Source of the DNA: an uncultured Bacillaceae bacterium
GTDB taxonomy: Bacteria > Bacillota > Bacilli > Bacillales > Bacillaceae_L
Assembly: GCA_947497585.1 (NCBI GenBank)
Contig: CANMHG010000010.1
Location: forward strand, 84,905 to 148,904
Direction: 5' to 3'
DNA: 64,000 bases
The translations under genes and the position numbers were made by a program. Below are positions 1 to 9,156 of this stretch, one piece after another. Position 1 is the first letter of the stretch. Each line of letters begins with the position of its first letter. The notes under the pieces were generated by a model that worked only from the letters and a program-made list of their open reading frames with translations, searched no databases and was not told the origin of the DNA.

Positions 1-96
1 AAACCAAAGAACACAGCTTTTGTGATTGTTTTTGTCTTGCCGATTTGCTTTTGTTATAAATGACTTGTGCCAAACAATATAAGGATGTTTCCCCAC
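1..96 (-). CDS. cysC: Adenylyl-sulfate kinase, N-terminal part (cut by window edge)
   Basis: Only the first 32 codons are in the window. Read on minus from a GTG at 96, they end in HKSCVLWF, the stretch that in APS kinases directly precedes the P-loop. The family phosphorylates adenylyl sulfate to PAPS with ATP in the cytoplasm. AAAGGGTGG lies about 10 bases before the GTG. The start is 18 bases after the sat stop, so this is the last visible gene of the sulfate-activation operon. Identification rests on a short N-terminal match; the catalytic part is outside the window. Confidence 0.72.
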   Translation of the reverse strand, partial: MGKHPYIVWHKSFITKANRQDKNNHKSCVLWF

Positions 97-114
97 TTTA
101 ACTAACCACCCTTT

Positions 115-1263
115 TTATATCTTTGTAAACGTGCCTTGTAGACCCTTAATCAATACTTCAACAACTTCAGGACGACTAAACTCCTTAGGTGGTTTTTGAC
201 CTTCCTTTAACATTTGCCTTACTTTTGTTCCAGAAAGGATCACATGATGTTCCTTGTCATGCGGGCATGTTTTTTCGGAGGCCATGTTTCCACATTTTTT
301 ACAATAGAAACTGTGTTCAAAAAACAATGTTTGAATTCCAAGTTCCTCACTTGTGAAATGGCTAAAAATTTTCTGAGCATCATACGTGCCATAATAGTTG
401 CCAACACCTGCATGGTCACGACCGACAATAAAATGAGTACAGCCATAATTTTTCCTTACTATTGCATGAAAGACTGCCTCTCTTGGACCAGCGTATCTCA
501 TCGCTGCAGGAAAAACAGCAAGAAGCACGCGGTTTTTCGGGTAATATTTTTCTAAAAGCACTTTATAGCTTTCCATACGAATATCACTAGGGATATCATC
601 TGATTTTGTTTCCCCAACTAAAGGGTTTAGAAACAACCCATCTACCATTTCAAGTGCTGTCTTTTGAATATATTCGTGAGCACGGTGTACAGGATTTCTT
701 GTTTGAAAACCAACAATTGTATTCCAACCGAGTCTTTCAAAGAGTGCTCTTGTCTCAGTAGGATCTAAATAATAATTAGTAAAGTCTTTCTTTTCTGGAC
801 GCTTAATTAATGTAATTGGTCCAGCAATATAAACATTTGGACGTTTAAAAAGTTTTGCTACTCCTGGATGTTCGCGATCATTTGTCTTATACACCTTGAA
901 TGCTTCTATCTCTTTATTTGGATAAAAGATTTCTGATACTTCAATTACACCATAGGTTACTGAATCTTTTACAAGTTTTACTTTTTCACCTATGATTAAT
1001 TGCTCAGCTAACGACTCTTCAACAGCTAATGTAATAGGAATTGACCATGGTTCGCCTGTTGCTAGTCTCATTTGATTAAGTACATTTTCATAATCCTTTT
1101 TCCCAAGAAAGCCTGTTAATGGACTATATGCACCAATCGCGATTAGTTCCAAATCACTTAATGCCATATTATCTAGTTCAATTTCAGATACAATATTATC
1201 CAGTGACATCGTTTCATTTACTAAATTTATTAACTTACCACCATGTGGCTTACTAACTGTCAC
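115..1263 (-). CDS. sat: Sulfate adenylyltransferase (ATP sulfurylase)
   Basis: Makes adenylyl sulfate from ATP and sulfate, the first step of assimilatory sulfate reduction. The 382-residue length is that of the Bacillus monofunctional enzyme. Visible signatures are [14 protein letters not shown] (about 187-200) with the nucleotide-binding HxxH, and [12 protein letters not shown] (about 280-291). A CxxC-like cluster follows near 320-335. The start is GTG with AGGAGG 7 bases upstream. It lies 29 bases after cysH and is followed directly by cysC, so transport apart, the whole activation route is in one operon. Confidence 0.96.
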   Translation of the reverse strand: MTVSKPHGGKLINLVNETMSLDNIVSEIELDNMALSDLELIAIGAYSPLTGFLGKKDYENVLNQMRLATGEPWSIPITLAVEESLAEQLIIGEKVKLVKDSVTYGVIEVSEIFYPNKEIEAFKVYKTNDREHPGVAKLFKRPNVYIAGPITLIKRPEKKDFTNYYLDPTETRALFERLGWNTIVGFQTRNPVHRAHEYIQKTALEMVDGLFLNPLVGETKSDDIPSDIRMESYKVLLEKYYPKNRVLLAVFPAAMRYAGPREAVFHAIVRKNYGCTHFIVGRDHAGVGNYYGTYDAQKIFSHFTSEELGIQTLFFEHSFYCKKCGNMASEKTCPHDKEHHVILSGTKVRQMLKEGQKPPKEFSRPEVVEVLIKGLQGTFTKI

Positions 1264-1292
1264 TTCTATTTCCTCCTATATATCTCTTAATC

Positions 1293-2003
1293 TTAGTTTT
1301 GATGTAAACCACACTCGGTCTTAGTAGAATTAGCCCAGCGGCCGGTCCTTAGATCACCGTTTCCTTTTACCTCAGATGTACAATGATAGCAGCCAATACT
1401 AGGATAATTCCGATCATGAAGCTCGTTATAAGGAAGGTCATTAAGCTTGATATAACTCCAAATATCTTCCCAAGTCCAGTGAATTAGTGGGCAAATTTTT
1501 ATCGATTTAAACTTTTCATCTTTATTAATGTAATTTACATGACTTCTTGTTGGAGATTGTTCTCTACGTAGTCCTGATATCCATGCTGTAACGCCTGATA
1601 ACACTTCAGTTAAAGGCTCTATTTTACGGATTTGACAGCAAAGATTCGGGTTCGTCTTCCATAACTGTGCACCATGTTTATCTTTTTGCTCTTCCAATGT
1701 TACGTTTGGTTTCTTTAGCTCAATCCGCAAAGTAGGATATTTTGCTTTTATCCTATTTATAAGTTCGTAGGTTTCTTTAAAGTGAAGATCTGTGTCTAGA
1801 AACGTAACCTTTGCATCTTTTTTAACCTTGTGAATTAGATCGACCAAAACTACACCTTCGGCACCAAAACTACATGCATATACAATATCTTCACCGTACG
1901 TATCATACGCCCACTTTATTACACTAAAATAATCCTTTAATTCATGTTCTACATGTTTAACCTCGTTATCATCCCAGGTATTATATGTTACTTTCGTTGA
2001 CAA
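1293..2003 (-). CDS. cysH: Phosphoadenylyl/adenylyl-sulfate reductase
   Basis: Thioredoxin-dependent reductase releasing sulfite from activated sulfate. It has the PP-loop motif YACSFGAEGVVL, a CC pair in NPNLCCQIRK, a CYHC pair near the C-terminus, and the terminal ECGLH carrying the catalytic cysteine. The paired CC/CxxC cysteines are known to bind a [4Fe-4S] cluster in APS-type reductases, so it can probably use APS. I chose the TTG at 2003 because GAGGTG precedes it. The frame stays open to a TTG at 2045 with no good ribosome site, and that longer reading would overlap the phosphatase gene. Sulfite made here can feed ComA. Confidence 0.92.
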   Translation of the reverse strand: MSTKVTYNTWDDNEVKHVEHELKDYFSVIKWAYDTYGEDIVYACSFGAEGVVLVDLIHKVKKDAKVTFLDTDLHFKETYELINRIKAKYPTLRIELKKPNVTLEEQKDKHGAQLWKTNPNLCCQIRKIEPLTEVLSGVTAWISGLRREQSPTRSHVNYINKDEKFKSIKICPLIHWTWEDIWSYIKLNDLPYNELHDRNYPSIGCYHCTSEVKGNGDLRTGRWANSTKTECGLHQN

Positions 2004-2037
2004 TCCTCTCACCTCTATCTGGAATCTTTCCTCAGGT

Positions 2038-2571
2038 TCAATCAAATTCTAACAAAATAAAATCATTATTCTTTACGACCACTTTATTCATCAAGGCAAT
2101 CGATCCTGTTTTTTGAATAGAAATTGCTGCTCGAATCCATGATCCATGGCCAAATGCTAGAACCTTAGGGTATTCCTTGTATTTTTCAACAAACTGTTTT
2201 ACCCGCTCTTCTAATGCAGCCAAAGGTTCACCCAAAGTCAAGGACGTGGGGGCATTTACCCAAAGATCTTCGTTCTCTTTAATGAGTAAGCTCTTTTCTT
2301 TCCCTTCATAAACCCCAAAGTTTAGTTCATTGAGTAAGGGCTCTTGATTCACATTGGAATAACCATACACTTGTGCCGTTTGCTTGGTCCGTCTTAATGA
2401 ACTAGTAAGTATAAGATCATAAGGTTGATAATTGAGTATAGAGGCTTTATTTTCATCAATATTTGCCATATCCTCTACTGAAACATCATCGATTTCGATA
2501 TCCTTACTCCCCTGTAGAAGACCTGCTTTATTCCAAGCTGTCGGCAAGTGTCTTATAATGGCAAGTTGCAT
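2038..2571 (-). CDS. Histidine phosphatase family protein, candidate phosphosulfolactate phosphatase
   Basis: A 177-residue branch-1 histidine phosphatase. The N-terminus IIRHLPTAWN carries the phospho-accepting RH, FGVYEGKE holds the acidic residue, and LAFGHGSWIRA holds the second catalytic histidine. The gene overlaps comA by 19 bases and abuts cysH, so it is translated in the middle of the sulfite/sulfolactate operon. In the B. subtilis yit cluster, as I recall it, this slot holds ComB, an unrelated metal-dependent 2-phosphosulfolactate phosphatase; no ComB is seen here. I infer this protein performs that dephosphorylation. Other members act on sugar phosphates, so the substrate is unproven. 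Confidence 0.82.
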   Translation of the reverse strand: MQLAIIRHLPTAWNKAGLLQGSKDIEIDDVSVEDMANIDENKASILNYQPYDLILTSSLRRTKQTAQVYGYSNVNQEPLLNELNFGVYEGKEKSLLIKENEDLWVNAPTSLTLGEPLAALEERVKQFVEKYKEYPKVLAFGHGSWIRAAISIQKTGSIALMNKVVVKNNDFILLEFD

Positions 2572-3323
2572 TCCTTTTCCTCCAAGAAAAATGTTTCACT
2601 TCTTAAACCACGTCTTTGCGATTCCAAAACCAATAAGTCATTGAGTTTCACATTTCCTAAATTGACGTTTGAACCAAACTGATTAATAAAATACATTTGA
2701 TTCTTTGGTGTCGGCGCTTCAAAAATTAGTTTATTTACATCGAGGCCCTCTACCATTTCCCGAATTAGTTCTGTTTTTATAGCACCATCTTTGCTATAAA
2801 TTCCCGACGTTCCAGAATCTCTTCCTTCTGTAATCACATATTTACAGCCTGCGTCAATTAGTAAGCAAAGTTCTTCCTTCCATTGTTCAAGAGACATTTC
2901 ACTCTCTGCATCCTTGGAACCCACTTCACCTAATACTATAAATTCGTCTTTAACCATTGAAATTATCTCTAATCTTTCCTTTAAAGGAATATCAATCGTT
3001 CCATTCGAAACTTCAATCCAGTTAATCCCCAGTTTTTTTAACCAGTTTATATAGTTTGTGATTTTTCCTTGAAAATAACATTTTTCAAATAAAGTTCCAC
3101 CAAAATAAACATTAATTTTATTTCTTTTATATAAATTGATTTTTTCACTAAGGTTTGGAGTAACATAAGCGGACCCAATGCCAATTTTAGCAATATCAAC
3201 AAACTGGTGATAATCCTTTAAAATTCCTTCGAGATGGTTAAGTGGTGTACCAAAGTCAGCTATTGATGTAAGCCCGTATTCACGTTGACCTGTTGTTCTT
3301 TGAGGTAATGATAAAAAATCCAT
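2553..3323 (-). CDS. comA: Phosphosulfolactate synthase (ComA/YitD family)
   Basis: Adds sulfite to phosphoenolpyruvate to make 2-phospho-3-sulfolactate. Sequence features of the (beta/alpha)8 family are visible: KIGIGSAYVTP, NVYFGGTLFEKCY, WIEVSNGTIDIP and VLGEVGSKD, then EGRDSGTSGIYS and FEAPTPKNQ. Length (256 aa) fits the family. In Bacillus the dephosphorylated product, sulfolactate, accumulates in spores. AAGGAGG precedes the ATG. This is the first gene of a five-gene minus-strand operon that also makes the sulfite, so the operon couples sulfate reduction to sulfolactate production. Confidence 0.93.
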   Translation of the reverse strand: MDFLSLPQRTTGQREYGLTSIADFGTPLNHLEGILKDYHQFVDIAKIGIGSAYVTPNLSEKINLYKRNKINVYFGGTLFEKCYFQGKITNYINWLKKLGINWIEVSNGTIDIPLKERLEIISMVKDEFIVLGEVGSKDAESEMSLEQWKEELCLLIDAGCKYVITEGRDSGTSGIYSKDGAIKTELIREMVEGLDVNKLIFEAPTPKNQMYFINQFGSNVNLGNVKLNDLLVLESQRRGLRSETFFLEEKECNLPL

Positions 3324-3536
3324 TAGGGATAAACGCCTCCTTCACTTTACAGTTGCTATATTATTCATGAGTAGGCAATTGGTGTAAATAATGGGCTTTA
3401 GCCTTCATTCAGTTTGTAGAACGCTCATTTTCAGTTGACTGACAAAATAAAAAGAAATATATGGTACGCATATTGGTTTTTCATCTTTCAAACAATATAA
3501 AAAGTAGTTACTTAGTAATAAGGGGGAAAGCATTCT

Positions 3537-3568
3537 ATATCCACTAGAATGAAATGAATTCTGGATAT
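3537..3568. promoter_or_regulatory. Interrupted palindrome upstream of the MFS gene
   Basis: ATATCC-3 nt-AGAAT-6 nt-ATTCT-GGATAT gives two arms of about 11 bp. It lies 28 bases before the TTG start and in the divergent region with comA. It could be an operator or a 5'-UTR hairpin. No known regulator is recognised. Nothing else clear is seen in 3324-3536. Confidence 0.4.
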
Positions 3569-3595
3569 TCAGCTAGGTAAGGAGTTGTTTGATAC

Positions 3596-4843
3596 TTGTC
3601 CAGTAAAAAAAACAACGGAATGACCATCGTTGCAATTGGATCCATTCCACTCATTCTTGTACTCGGGAACTCCATGTTAATACCAATCCTGCCTCAAATG
3701 ACCAAAGAATTGGACATAACACAATTTCAAGTTAGCTTAGTGATTACAGCCTTTTCCGTTGCTGCAGCTATTTCTATACCAGTTCTCGGGTATCTATCTG
3801 ACCGTTTTTCAAGGAAAGCAATCATCATTCCAGCTTTAACAATTTACGGTCTTGGTGGATTATTAGCAGGTGCGGCAGCAGCTTGGTTTGATAACTCATA
3901 TACTTGGATTTTAGCCGGCCGTATTATGCAAGGAATTGGTGCAGCCGGAACCGCGCCGATTGCAATGGCATTAACAGGGGATTTATTTAAAGGCGGTGAA
4001 CAAAGTAAAGTCTTAGGTCTCGTCGAGGCTTCTAATGGCTTTGGTAAAGTTGTTTCACCAATTATTGGTTCTTTACTTGCTATACTCATTTGGTATGCTG
4101 CGTTTTTCGCATTCCCTATTTTTTGTCTAATTTCAATCCTACTAACTATTTTTTTCGTAAAAGAAAAAAAACAAAAAAAAGAGCCACCTCCTGTTGGTCA
4201 ATATGCTAAGGGACTCTTAACTGTGTTTAAGCATGAAGGGCGATGGCTTTTTACTGCTTACCTTGCAGGTGCTACCTGCCTATTTACTTTATTTGGGATT
4301 CTATTTTACCTCTCTGATGTCTTAGAAACAACATATGATACGGATGGTGTTTTAAAAGGTTTAATACTTGCTATCCCTCTTCTTGTAATGACAACAACTT
4401 CATACATAACAGGTAGCAAAATTGGAAAAAAACTGCCCCTTATGAAGAAGTTGATTGTAATTGGATTACTCTTAATGACAATTTCTTTCTCTACCCTGGT
4501 TTTCTTTGATAGTCTAGTACCATTTATAGCTATACTTGTCCTCAGTAGTTTAGGTACAGGTCTTGTCCTTCCTTGTATAAATAGTTTGATTACAGGATCA
4601 GTAACTGCGGAACGAAGAGGATTTGTAACTTCTCTATATGGTTCGGTTCGTTTTTTAGGAGTTGCCATAGGTCCACCAATATACGGAGCACTCATGTCAT
4701 GGTCCCGTGGTGGAATGTTTTTAATAACTGCAGCTTTAACATTGCTTGTAGGCCTTCTGTGCATGGTAATGATAAAGGTTAAGAAAGAAGAGCCGAGTGA
4801 AGCAACAGATGATTCTTTATTTAAAAAGGTACAATTAACGTAA
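3596..4843 (+). CDS. MFS transporter (YitG-like)
   Basis: A 415-residue, 12-segment major facilitator. The loop 2-3 signature is [18 protein letters not shown] (about 64-81), and [24 protein letters not shown] corresponds to the drug/H+ antiporter motif. The start is TTG with TAAGGAG 11 bases upstream; the next internal ATG is nine codons in. It is divergent from the sulfolactate operon. B. subtilis has an MFS gene (yitG) next to the same cluster, so export of sulfolactate or a related acid is a fair guess, but the substrate cannot be read from sequence. Confidence 0.85.
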   Translation: MSSKKNNGMTIVAIGSIPLILVLGNSMLIPILPQMTKELDITQFQVSLVITAFSVAAAISIPVLGYLSDRFSRKAIIIPALTIYGLGGLLAGAAAAWFDNSYTWILAGRIMQGIGAAGTAPIAMALTGDLFKGGEQSKVLGLVEASNGFGKVVSPIIGSLLAILIWYAAFFAFPIFCLISILLTIFFVKEKKQKKEPPPVGQYAKGLLTVFKHEGRWLFTAYLAGATCLFTLFGILFYLSDVLETTYDTDGVLKGLILAIPLLVMTTTSYITGSKIGKKLPLMKKLIVIGLLLMTISFSTLVFFDSLVPFIAILVLSSLGTGLVLPCINSLITGSVTAERRGFVTSLYGSVRFLGVAIGPPIYGALMSWSRGGMFLITAALTLLVGLLCMVMIKVKKEEPSEATDDSLFKKVQLT

Positions 4844-4857
4844 AAGGAGAGAGTGTA

Positions 4858-5142
4858 ATGCAAATATTTTTCTCACCAGAATTAGTTACCCCTGAATGTC
4901 AGGTACTTAATATTGTTGACCTAAAAGATAAAGCTGTTGGGTATGTTGCCTTTTTATTCGATGAGAAGAAGATGTATGTATATGGCCATTGTGAAGAAGA
5001 AGGTGTAAGTGAAGACTACAAAGACCTTGTGACTCACTTTATACAAGGAATGTCAAAGGCAAAGTCAGACCTCGATGTATACTCATACTTGTCTGTAGCC
5101 GGTAAAAAGATTGACATTAAACTAGAAAAGCCTAAAAACTAA
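4858..5142 (+). CDS. Conserved hypothetical 94-aa protein
   Basis: Begins 14 bases after the MFS stop behind AAGGAGAG, so it is co-transcribed with it. The protein is small, soluble and acidic (pattern VGYVAFLFDEKKMYVYGHCEEEG) with no signal peptide or membrane segment. I do not recognise a family. The operon ends in a strong hairpin at 5145-5173. Confidence 0.75.
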   Translation: MQIFFSPELVTPECQVLNIVDLKDKAVGYVAFLFDEKKMYVYGHCEEEGVSEDYKDLVTHFIQGMSKAKSDLDVYSYLSVAGKKIDIKLEKPKN

Positions 5143-5144
5143 AG

Positions 5145-5173
5145 AGAACACCTTGCTATTTGCAAGGTGTTCT
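5145..5173. terminator. Bidirectional terminator
   Basis: AGAACACCTTGC, 5-nt loop, GCAAGGTGTTCT: a perfect 12-bp stem with short A and T runs outside. It separates the converging MFS operon and the sensor kinase gene. Confidence 0.85.
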
Positions 5174-5179
5174 TCTAGC

Positions 5180-6799
5180 TTATTCGACATATAATGGGAT
5201 TTTTATTGTGAAGGTAGATCCTATGCCTTTTTCACTTTCAACAGTAATCTTCCCCTTCATTCGTTCAATGATTTGATAACAGACCATGAGACCTATTCCA
5301 GTACCCTTTTCTTTTAGGGAATAAAATGGGGTACCTAAGCGCTTTAATTCCTCTGGAGTCATTCCAATACCTGTGTCTTTAATTTCATAGTTTACATATT
5401 CTTCATCCGCAAAAACCTTAACAGATAATACACCTTCCGTTTTCATTGCCTCAACTGCATTTTTCATGATATTTAAGAGTACTTGTTTTAACTCAGAGGT
5501 GTTTCCTTTACTATAAAAGGTGCCTTTACATTCCATGTTAACTGTAATGTTATTATTTAAAAGTGCGTACGAGCTTATAAGTTCAGTCACATTCTGAAGA
5601 ATTTCCGTACAATTCATAACAGTTGCGGATTCAAGGTCCGGCTTAGCCAATGAAAGATAATCATTTATAATGGTCTCTGCACGGTTCATTTCTTCAATCA
5701 TTAACTGTATATATTCTTTCTCTTCCTTGGTCATATCATCTTTTGAATGAAATATCTGCAAGAAACCTTTTACAACTGTCATTGGATTCCGTATTTCATG
5801 GGCGACCGAAGCAGCTAACTGGCCAATTGCATTCATCCTTTCAGCTCTTTGTAATTCTGTTTGTAATTTACTTTGCTTTATGATATTTTCCATTTCTCCA
5901 AGAGCCTTTTCAACTCCCTGTAAGTTGGAATCCTGTTGTGTTTTATCCCCAAATTGCTCTGAGGTTACCGCTACTCGTTCGAATAATACATCTAGCTGTT
6001 TTGTCATTTCATTGAACTTTTTACTCAGTTCACCAAGCTCCGAATCATCTGTCTGGTCCAATCTCACTCCGAAGTTCCCTAGACTCACTTGGTGTATTCC
6101 TTTTAATAAACCGTTTAGTGGTGATAAAACTTTCCGCAATCCCCATTCCTGAATAATAAATATAATCGTAAATAAGAAAATACAAGATAGTAATAAGGAA
6201 ATCATTAAATCTGATTGCAGGTTATACAGAATGCTGGCATCAATGTCCACACCAAATACTGCGATTACATTTCCATTTTCATCAAAAATAGGTGAAAAAG
6301 CTGAAATCCAAGTCCCAAAATCATCACTATATACATCCGTATACACACTTGTCTTATTTGTGACTGTGTAGGCAAACGCATTATAAAATTCGTCTCCAGA
6401 TACGTAGTTATCATTGTAGGTAAATCCTTGCTGTAGTAAGGAAAGAGGTATAGCAATTGGCTTAAAATTTCGCTCCTTTGGAATCTCAGAAGAAAAAATA
6501 TAGGCATGTGAATAAACCGAATGCTTTTCATGTATTTTATCAATCAAAAATGTTAAGTGTAATACCGAAGGATGATTTGGATCATTAGTATTTGCTGCAG
6601 CGATAATATCCTTCCTTGGAAGAGTCGATTTCCAAAGGTTCGCTACGCTTACAGCTTGGTCTGACAAAATTTGAGTTATTGCATTATTTTGGATATGGTA
6701 GCTTATTACAGCTGTTGCTAAGCCTACCACCAAAACGATACAGGAAGTAAATAATATTGTCTTTTTAAAAAAACTTAAGTTTTTTATACGATTTATCAT
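5180..6799 (-). CDS. Sporulation-type sensor histidine kinase, orphan
   Basis: A 539-residue membrane kinase. TM1 is about 12-34, followed by an extracellular sensory region of about 160 residues (PAS/cache-like, with FGTWISAFSP and GVDIDASI), TM2 about 198-217, a HAMP domain (about 220-272), and a DHp helix with SVAHEIRNPM (His334). The ATPase motifs are NIMKNAVEAM (N box), DTGIGM (G1) and GTGIGLMV (G2). AGGAG lies 6 bases before the ATG. No response-regulator gene is adjacent. The HEIRNPMTVVKGFLQ stretch is typical of Bacillus KinA/B-type phosphorelay kinases that phosphorylate Spo0F; the signal is unknown. Confidence 0.9.
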   Translation of the reverse strand: MINRIKNLSFFKKTILFTSCIVLVVGLATAVISYHIQNNAITQILSDQAVSVANLWKSTLPRKDIIAAANTNDPNHPSVLHLTFLIDKIHEKHSVYSHAYIFSSEIPKERNFKPIAIPLSLLQQGFTYNDNYVSGDEFYNAFAYTVTNKTSVYTDVYSDDFGTWISAFSPIFDENGNVIAVFGVDIDASILYNLQSDLMISLLLSCIFLFTIIFIIQEWGLRKVLSPLNGLLKGIHQVSLGNFGVRLDQTDDSELGELSKKFNEMTKQLDVLFERVAVTSEQFGDKTQQDSNLQGVEKALGEMENIIKQSKLQTELQRAERMNAIGQLAASVAHEIRNPMTVVKGFLQIFHSKDDMTKEEKEYIQLMIEEMNRAETIINDYLSLAKPDLESATVMNCTEILQNVTELISSYALLNNNITVNMECKGTFYSKGNTSELKQVLLNIMKNAVEAMKTEGVLSVKVFADEEYVNYEIKDTGIGMTPEELKRLGTPFYSLKEKGTGIGLMVCYQIIERMKGKITVESEKGIGSTFTIKIPLYVE

Positions 6800-6980
6800 C
6801 TTTTACTCCTACTGTCATACATTGATTTCTACTAATTCGACTAAATCTTTGGAAATTCCTCTATTCTTTCTAACAAATCTATTATCATTCCAATTTGGAC
6901 TAACTACCCATGACATATGTACAATCATGCCTCGTCAACGCATCATACATTGTACTAATGCTATGAAAGGAGGAATATTA

Positions 6981-7241
6981 ATGTCAGTTGCTAATTACTA
7001 TGAAACTTGCTGTCGTTATAAAGGAAGAGTCGTAAATATTACATGTCGTGATGGAAAAAGGCATGTTGGTAAAATAGTTCATGTTACACGCAGTCATGTT
7101 CACATCCAACCCTTAGGGTCAAGAGGGAGAAATCTAGGAGGATTTGGCTATGGGTTTTATGGAGGATATGGTTATCGTCCGTACGCTATTCCACTTGCCT
7201 TTGTTACAGGATTAGCTTTAGGTGGTTTATTTTTCTGGTAG
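6981..7241 (+). CDS. Small Gly/Tyr-rich protein with Sm-like N-terminus
   Basis: I place the start at the ATG at 6981 because AAAGGAGGAA lies 5-14 bases upstream; the open frame further 5' is not convincing. The 86-aa protein begins with NYYETCCRYKGRVVNI and a short beta-rich stretch (about 12-45) resembling a bacterial Sm/SH3-like barrel. A Gly/Tyr/Phe tract (FGYGFYGGYGYRPY) and a hydrophobic end follow. The composition resembles spore-coat or surface proteins of Bacillus. No firm family assignment. Confidence 0.72.
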   Translation: MSVANYYETCCRYKGRVVNITCRDGKRHVGKIVHVTRSHVHIQPLGSRGRNLGGFGYGFYGGYGYRPYAIPLAFVTGLALGGLFFW

Positions 7242-7298
7242 ACTCTAATTTTGTCAAAAAAGTGAACAATAGGATTGGTAGTTTTTAATACTCTTTAA

Positions 7299-7379
7299 CG
7301 CATCTATTTCATCCTTAAGCATTATGTTACTATAAGTTTATAATTAACTTTTTAGTTTAGGATAGGTGAAATAGATGCG
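7299..7379 (+). promoter_or_regulatory. 13-bp inverted repeat enclosing the PCYCGC gene start, with internal promoter
   Basis: CGCATCTATTTCA (7299-7311) is the exact reverse complement of TGAAATAGATGCG (7367-7379). The second arm contains the ATG at 7375 and adjoins the ribosome site GGATAGG. A TATAAT at 7339-7344 lies in the loop. Transcripts starting upstream of 7299 could fold and hide the start codon; those from the internal promoter would lack the left arm. Confidence 0.55.
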
Positions 7380-7866
7380 ACTATCGAAAACATATTTTTA
7401 CTTACTAATCTTCATTCTACTTTTGTCAGCTTGTAGTAATAAAGATGAATCACATAATGATCACGATGAAAAGGTTCCAATGCAATTGGGAGATATCCGC
7501 GAGGAAACAAGCTCAGCAGCAGAAATCCCATCATTTTTAAGTGATAAATCCGAGGAGCTAGTAACCATCTATACTGCTGCAGCAAATCATCAAGAATTAC
7601 TTGAACAAATTCCCTGCTATTGTGGTTGCGGTGATTCTGTTGGTCACAGAGATAGTTATGATTGTTTTGTTCACCAAAACAATGCTGATGGATCTATCGT
7701 CTGGGATGATCATGGAACGAAGTGTGGTGTATGTCTAGAAATTGCTGCTATCTCTATGATAGAGTACCAAAAGGGTAAATCAGTTGAAGAAATTCGTGAT
7801 TTAATCGATGAAAAATATAAAGAAGGTTTCGCCAATCCTACCCCTACTCCTAAACCTGGTTCTTAG
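7375..7866 (+). CDS. PCYCGC-motif lipoprotein
   Basis: A 163-aa exported lipoprotein. The first 21 residues form a signal peptide ending in the lipobox LLSACS. The signature PCYCGCGD is at about 82-89, with further cysteines at DCFVHQN and TKCGVCLEI; this cysteine pattern defines a Bacillus family of unknown function. The C-terminal tail is Pro-rich (NPTPTPKPGS). Metal or redox chemistry at the outer membrane face is possible but not shown. A strong terminator follows 13 bases after the stop. Confidence 0.87.
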   Translation: MRLSKTYFYLLIFILLLSACSNKDESHNDHDEKVPMQLGDIREETSSAAEIPSFLSDKSEELVTIYTAAANHQELLEQIPCYCGCGDSVGHRDSYDCFVHQNNADGSIVWDDHGTKCGVCLEIAAISMIEYQKGKSVEEIRDLIDEKYKEGFANPTPTPKPGS

Positions 7867-7879
7867 GTAGAGTAGATAC

Positions 7880-7908
7880 AAAACCCCCACTATTTTAGTG
7901 GGGGTTTT
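7880..7908. terminator. Bidirectional terminator
   Basis: AAAACCCCCACT, 5-nt loop, AGTGGGGGTTTT: a 12-bp perfect stem between the lipoprotein gene and the oppositely oriented degV-family gene. Confidence 0.88.
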
Positions 7909-7914
7909 CGTTTA

Positions 7915-8757
7915 CTATTTTACATAATACATAAATCCAATTGCGCCAGGTCCAGTATGAGTACTTATAACTGGAGTAGTATCTTCAACTGTTATTCCTT
8001 CAAAGCCACATATCGTATAAATTGATTCTTTTAACTTATTGGCTACTTGTACATTATCTGCATGAACAATGCCCACACCCATTACTTCTTTGCCTTTAGT
8101 ATCTTCAGCAAACTGCTTTGACAGGAAGCTAATAATTTGTGAATGGCTTCGAACCTTAGTTACAGGTGTATAAACCCCACCCTCAAGTGAGGCAATAGGT
8201 TTAATATTAAGTAGCGAACCAATAAGGGCTTTCCCTTTACCAATTCTTCCACCTTTAACTAAGTTTTCAAGAGTGTCCACGGTAACATACAAATATGTAT
8301 TCTCTCTAATTTCTTTAACAACGCTCAAGATTTCTTCAGCAGATTTACCCTGTTGTGCCATTTTAGCTGCCTCAATAACTTGAAACCCTAGTCCCTTTGA
8401 AATAAATCGTGAATCAATTACATGAACATTGTGGTCTACCATTTTTGCAGCGCTTTCAGCAGATTGTACAGTGCCGCTCATACCACCTGTCATATGGATA
8501 GAAATAATGTCGCTACCATCGCTCGCTAATCTGTTATAAACATCTACAAATTGCCCTGCTGCTGGTTGTGAACTTTTTGGAAGGTCCTTTGCATTTCTCA
8601 TTTTCTCAATGAACTCACTAGGAGTTATATCAATACGATCTAAATAACTTTCACCGTCTATAGTAATCGTCAAAGGAACGACTTCAATATTATACTTTTC
8701 AATTAACTCTTTAGACAAATCAATTGTTGAATCGGTTACAACTCTAACCCTTTGCAT
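7915..8757 (-). CDS. DegV family fatty-acid-binding protein (YitS-like)
   Basis: A 280-residue DegV/FakB-type protein. The N-terminus VVTDSTIDLS, the central SSQPAAGQF, HMTGGMSGT and VIDSRFIS, and the C-terminal HTGPGAIGFMYY are family hallmarks. FakB proteins present exogenous fatty acids to the FakA kinase for acyl phosphate synthesis in Firmicutes. It is monocistronic, with a terminator directly downstream. A second member lies at 43736-44578, so the genome has at least two, probably with different acyl preference. Confidence 0.93.
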   Translation of the reverse strand: MQRVRVVTDSTIDLSKELIEKYNIEVVPLTITIDGESYLDRIDITPSEFIEKMRNAKDLPKSSQPAAGQFVDVYNRLASDGSDIISIHMTGGMSGTVQSAESAAKMVDHNVHVIDSRFISKGLGFQVIEAAKMAQQGKSAEEILSVVKEIRENTYLYVTVDTLENLVKGGRIGKGKALIGSLLNIKPIASLEGGVYTPVTKVRSHSQIISFLSKQFAEDTKGKEVMGVGIVHADNVQVANKLKESIYTICGFEGITVEDTTPVISTHTGPGAIGFMYYVK

Positions 8758-8840
8758 ATTGTCACTTCCCTATCTATATCTTATCTAGTATTATAACTAT
8801 AATCTTTACTACATAAAAGCAAAAAGAATGAAAAAATGAA

Positions 8841-8870
8841 AAAAGAGCCATCTCAGGTAGAGAGTGGCCC
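8841..8870 (-). terminator. Terminator of ypmP
   Basis: On minus, GGCCACTCTC-loop-GAGATGGCTC followed by a six-T run, starting 14 bases after the gene's stop. One bulge in the stem. Confidence 0.7.
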
Positions 8871-8883
8871 ATATAACTATAAA

Positions 8884-9156
8884 TTATGCATTGTTTTTTA
8901 GAACACCTGTCTCAAACAGTTGTTCATAGTCCCGCCATTTTAGTACCTTTTTTAAATAGTGTTTGAATGAATACACTTTGTTCGGGTTTTTGTCAGCATG
9001 AATTTGTCTAATAAATCTTTCTAACCGCATGCCGAGCATAAAATGATAAGTATTGCCTTCTTCTAGTACCGGAATATCCATGACTTTAACCTTCTGTCCA
9101 TTACAATGTTTGAACTCTAGGCTTTTAAATAGCAAAATATCAATCCTCTTTTTCAC
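8884..9156 (-). CDS. ypmP: YpmP-like DUF2535 protein
   Basis: About 83-90 residues with the pattern LLFKSLEFKHCNGQKVKV and a basic C-terminal half, matching the small Bacillus DUF2535 family. The open frame reaches a GTG at 9156. A TTG at 9135 with AGAGG 9 bases upstream is an alternative and would give the start typical of the family. The function is not known. Its proximity to yplP/yplQ matches the B. subtilis ypl/ypm region. Confidence 0.78.
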   Translation of the reverse strand: MKKRIDILLFKSLEFKHCNGQKVKVMDIPVLEEGNTYHFMLGMRLERFIRQIHADKNPNKVYSFKHYLKKVLKWRDYEQLFETGVLKNNA

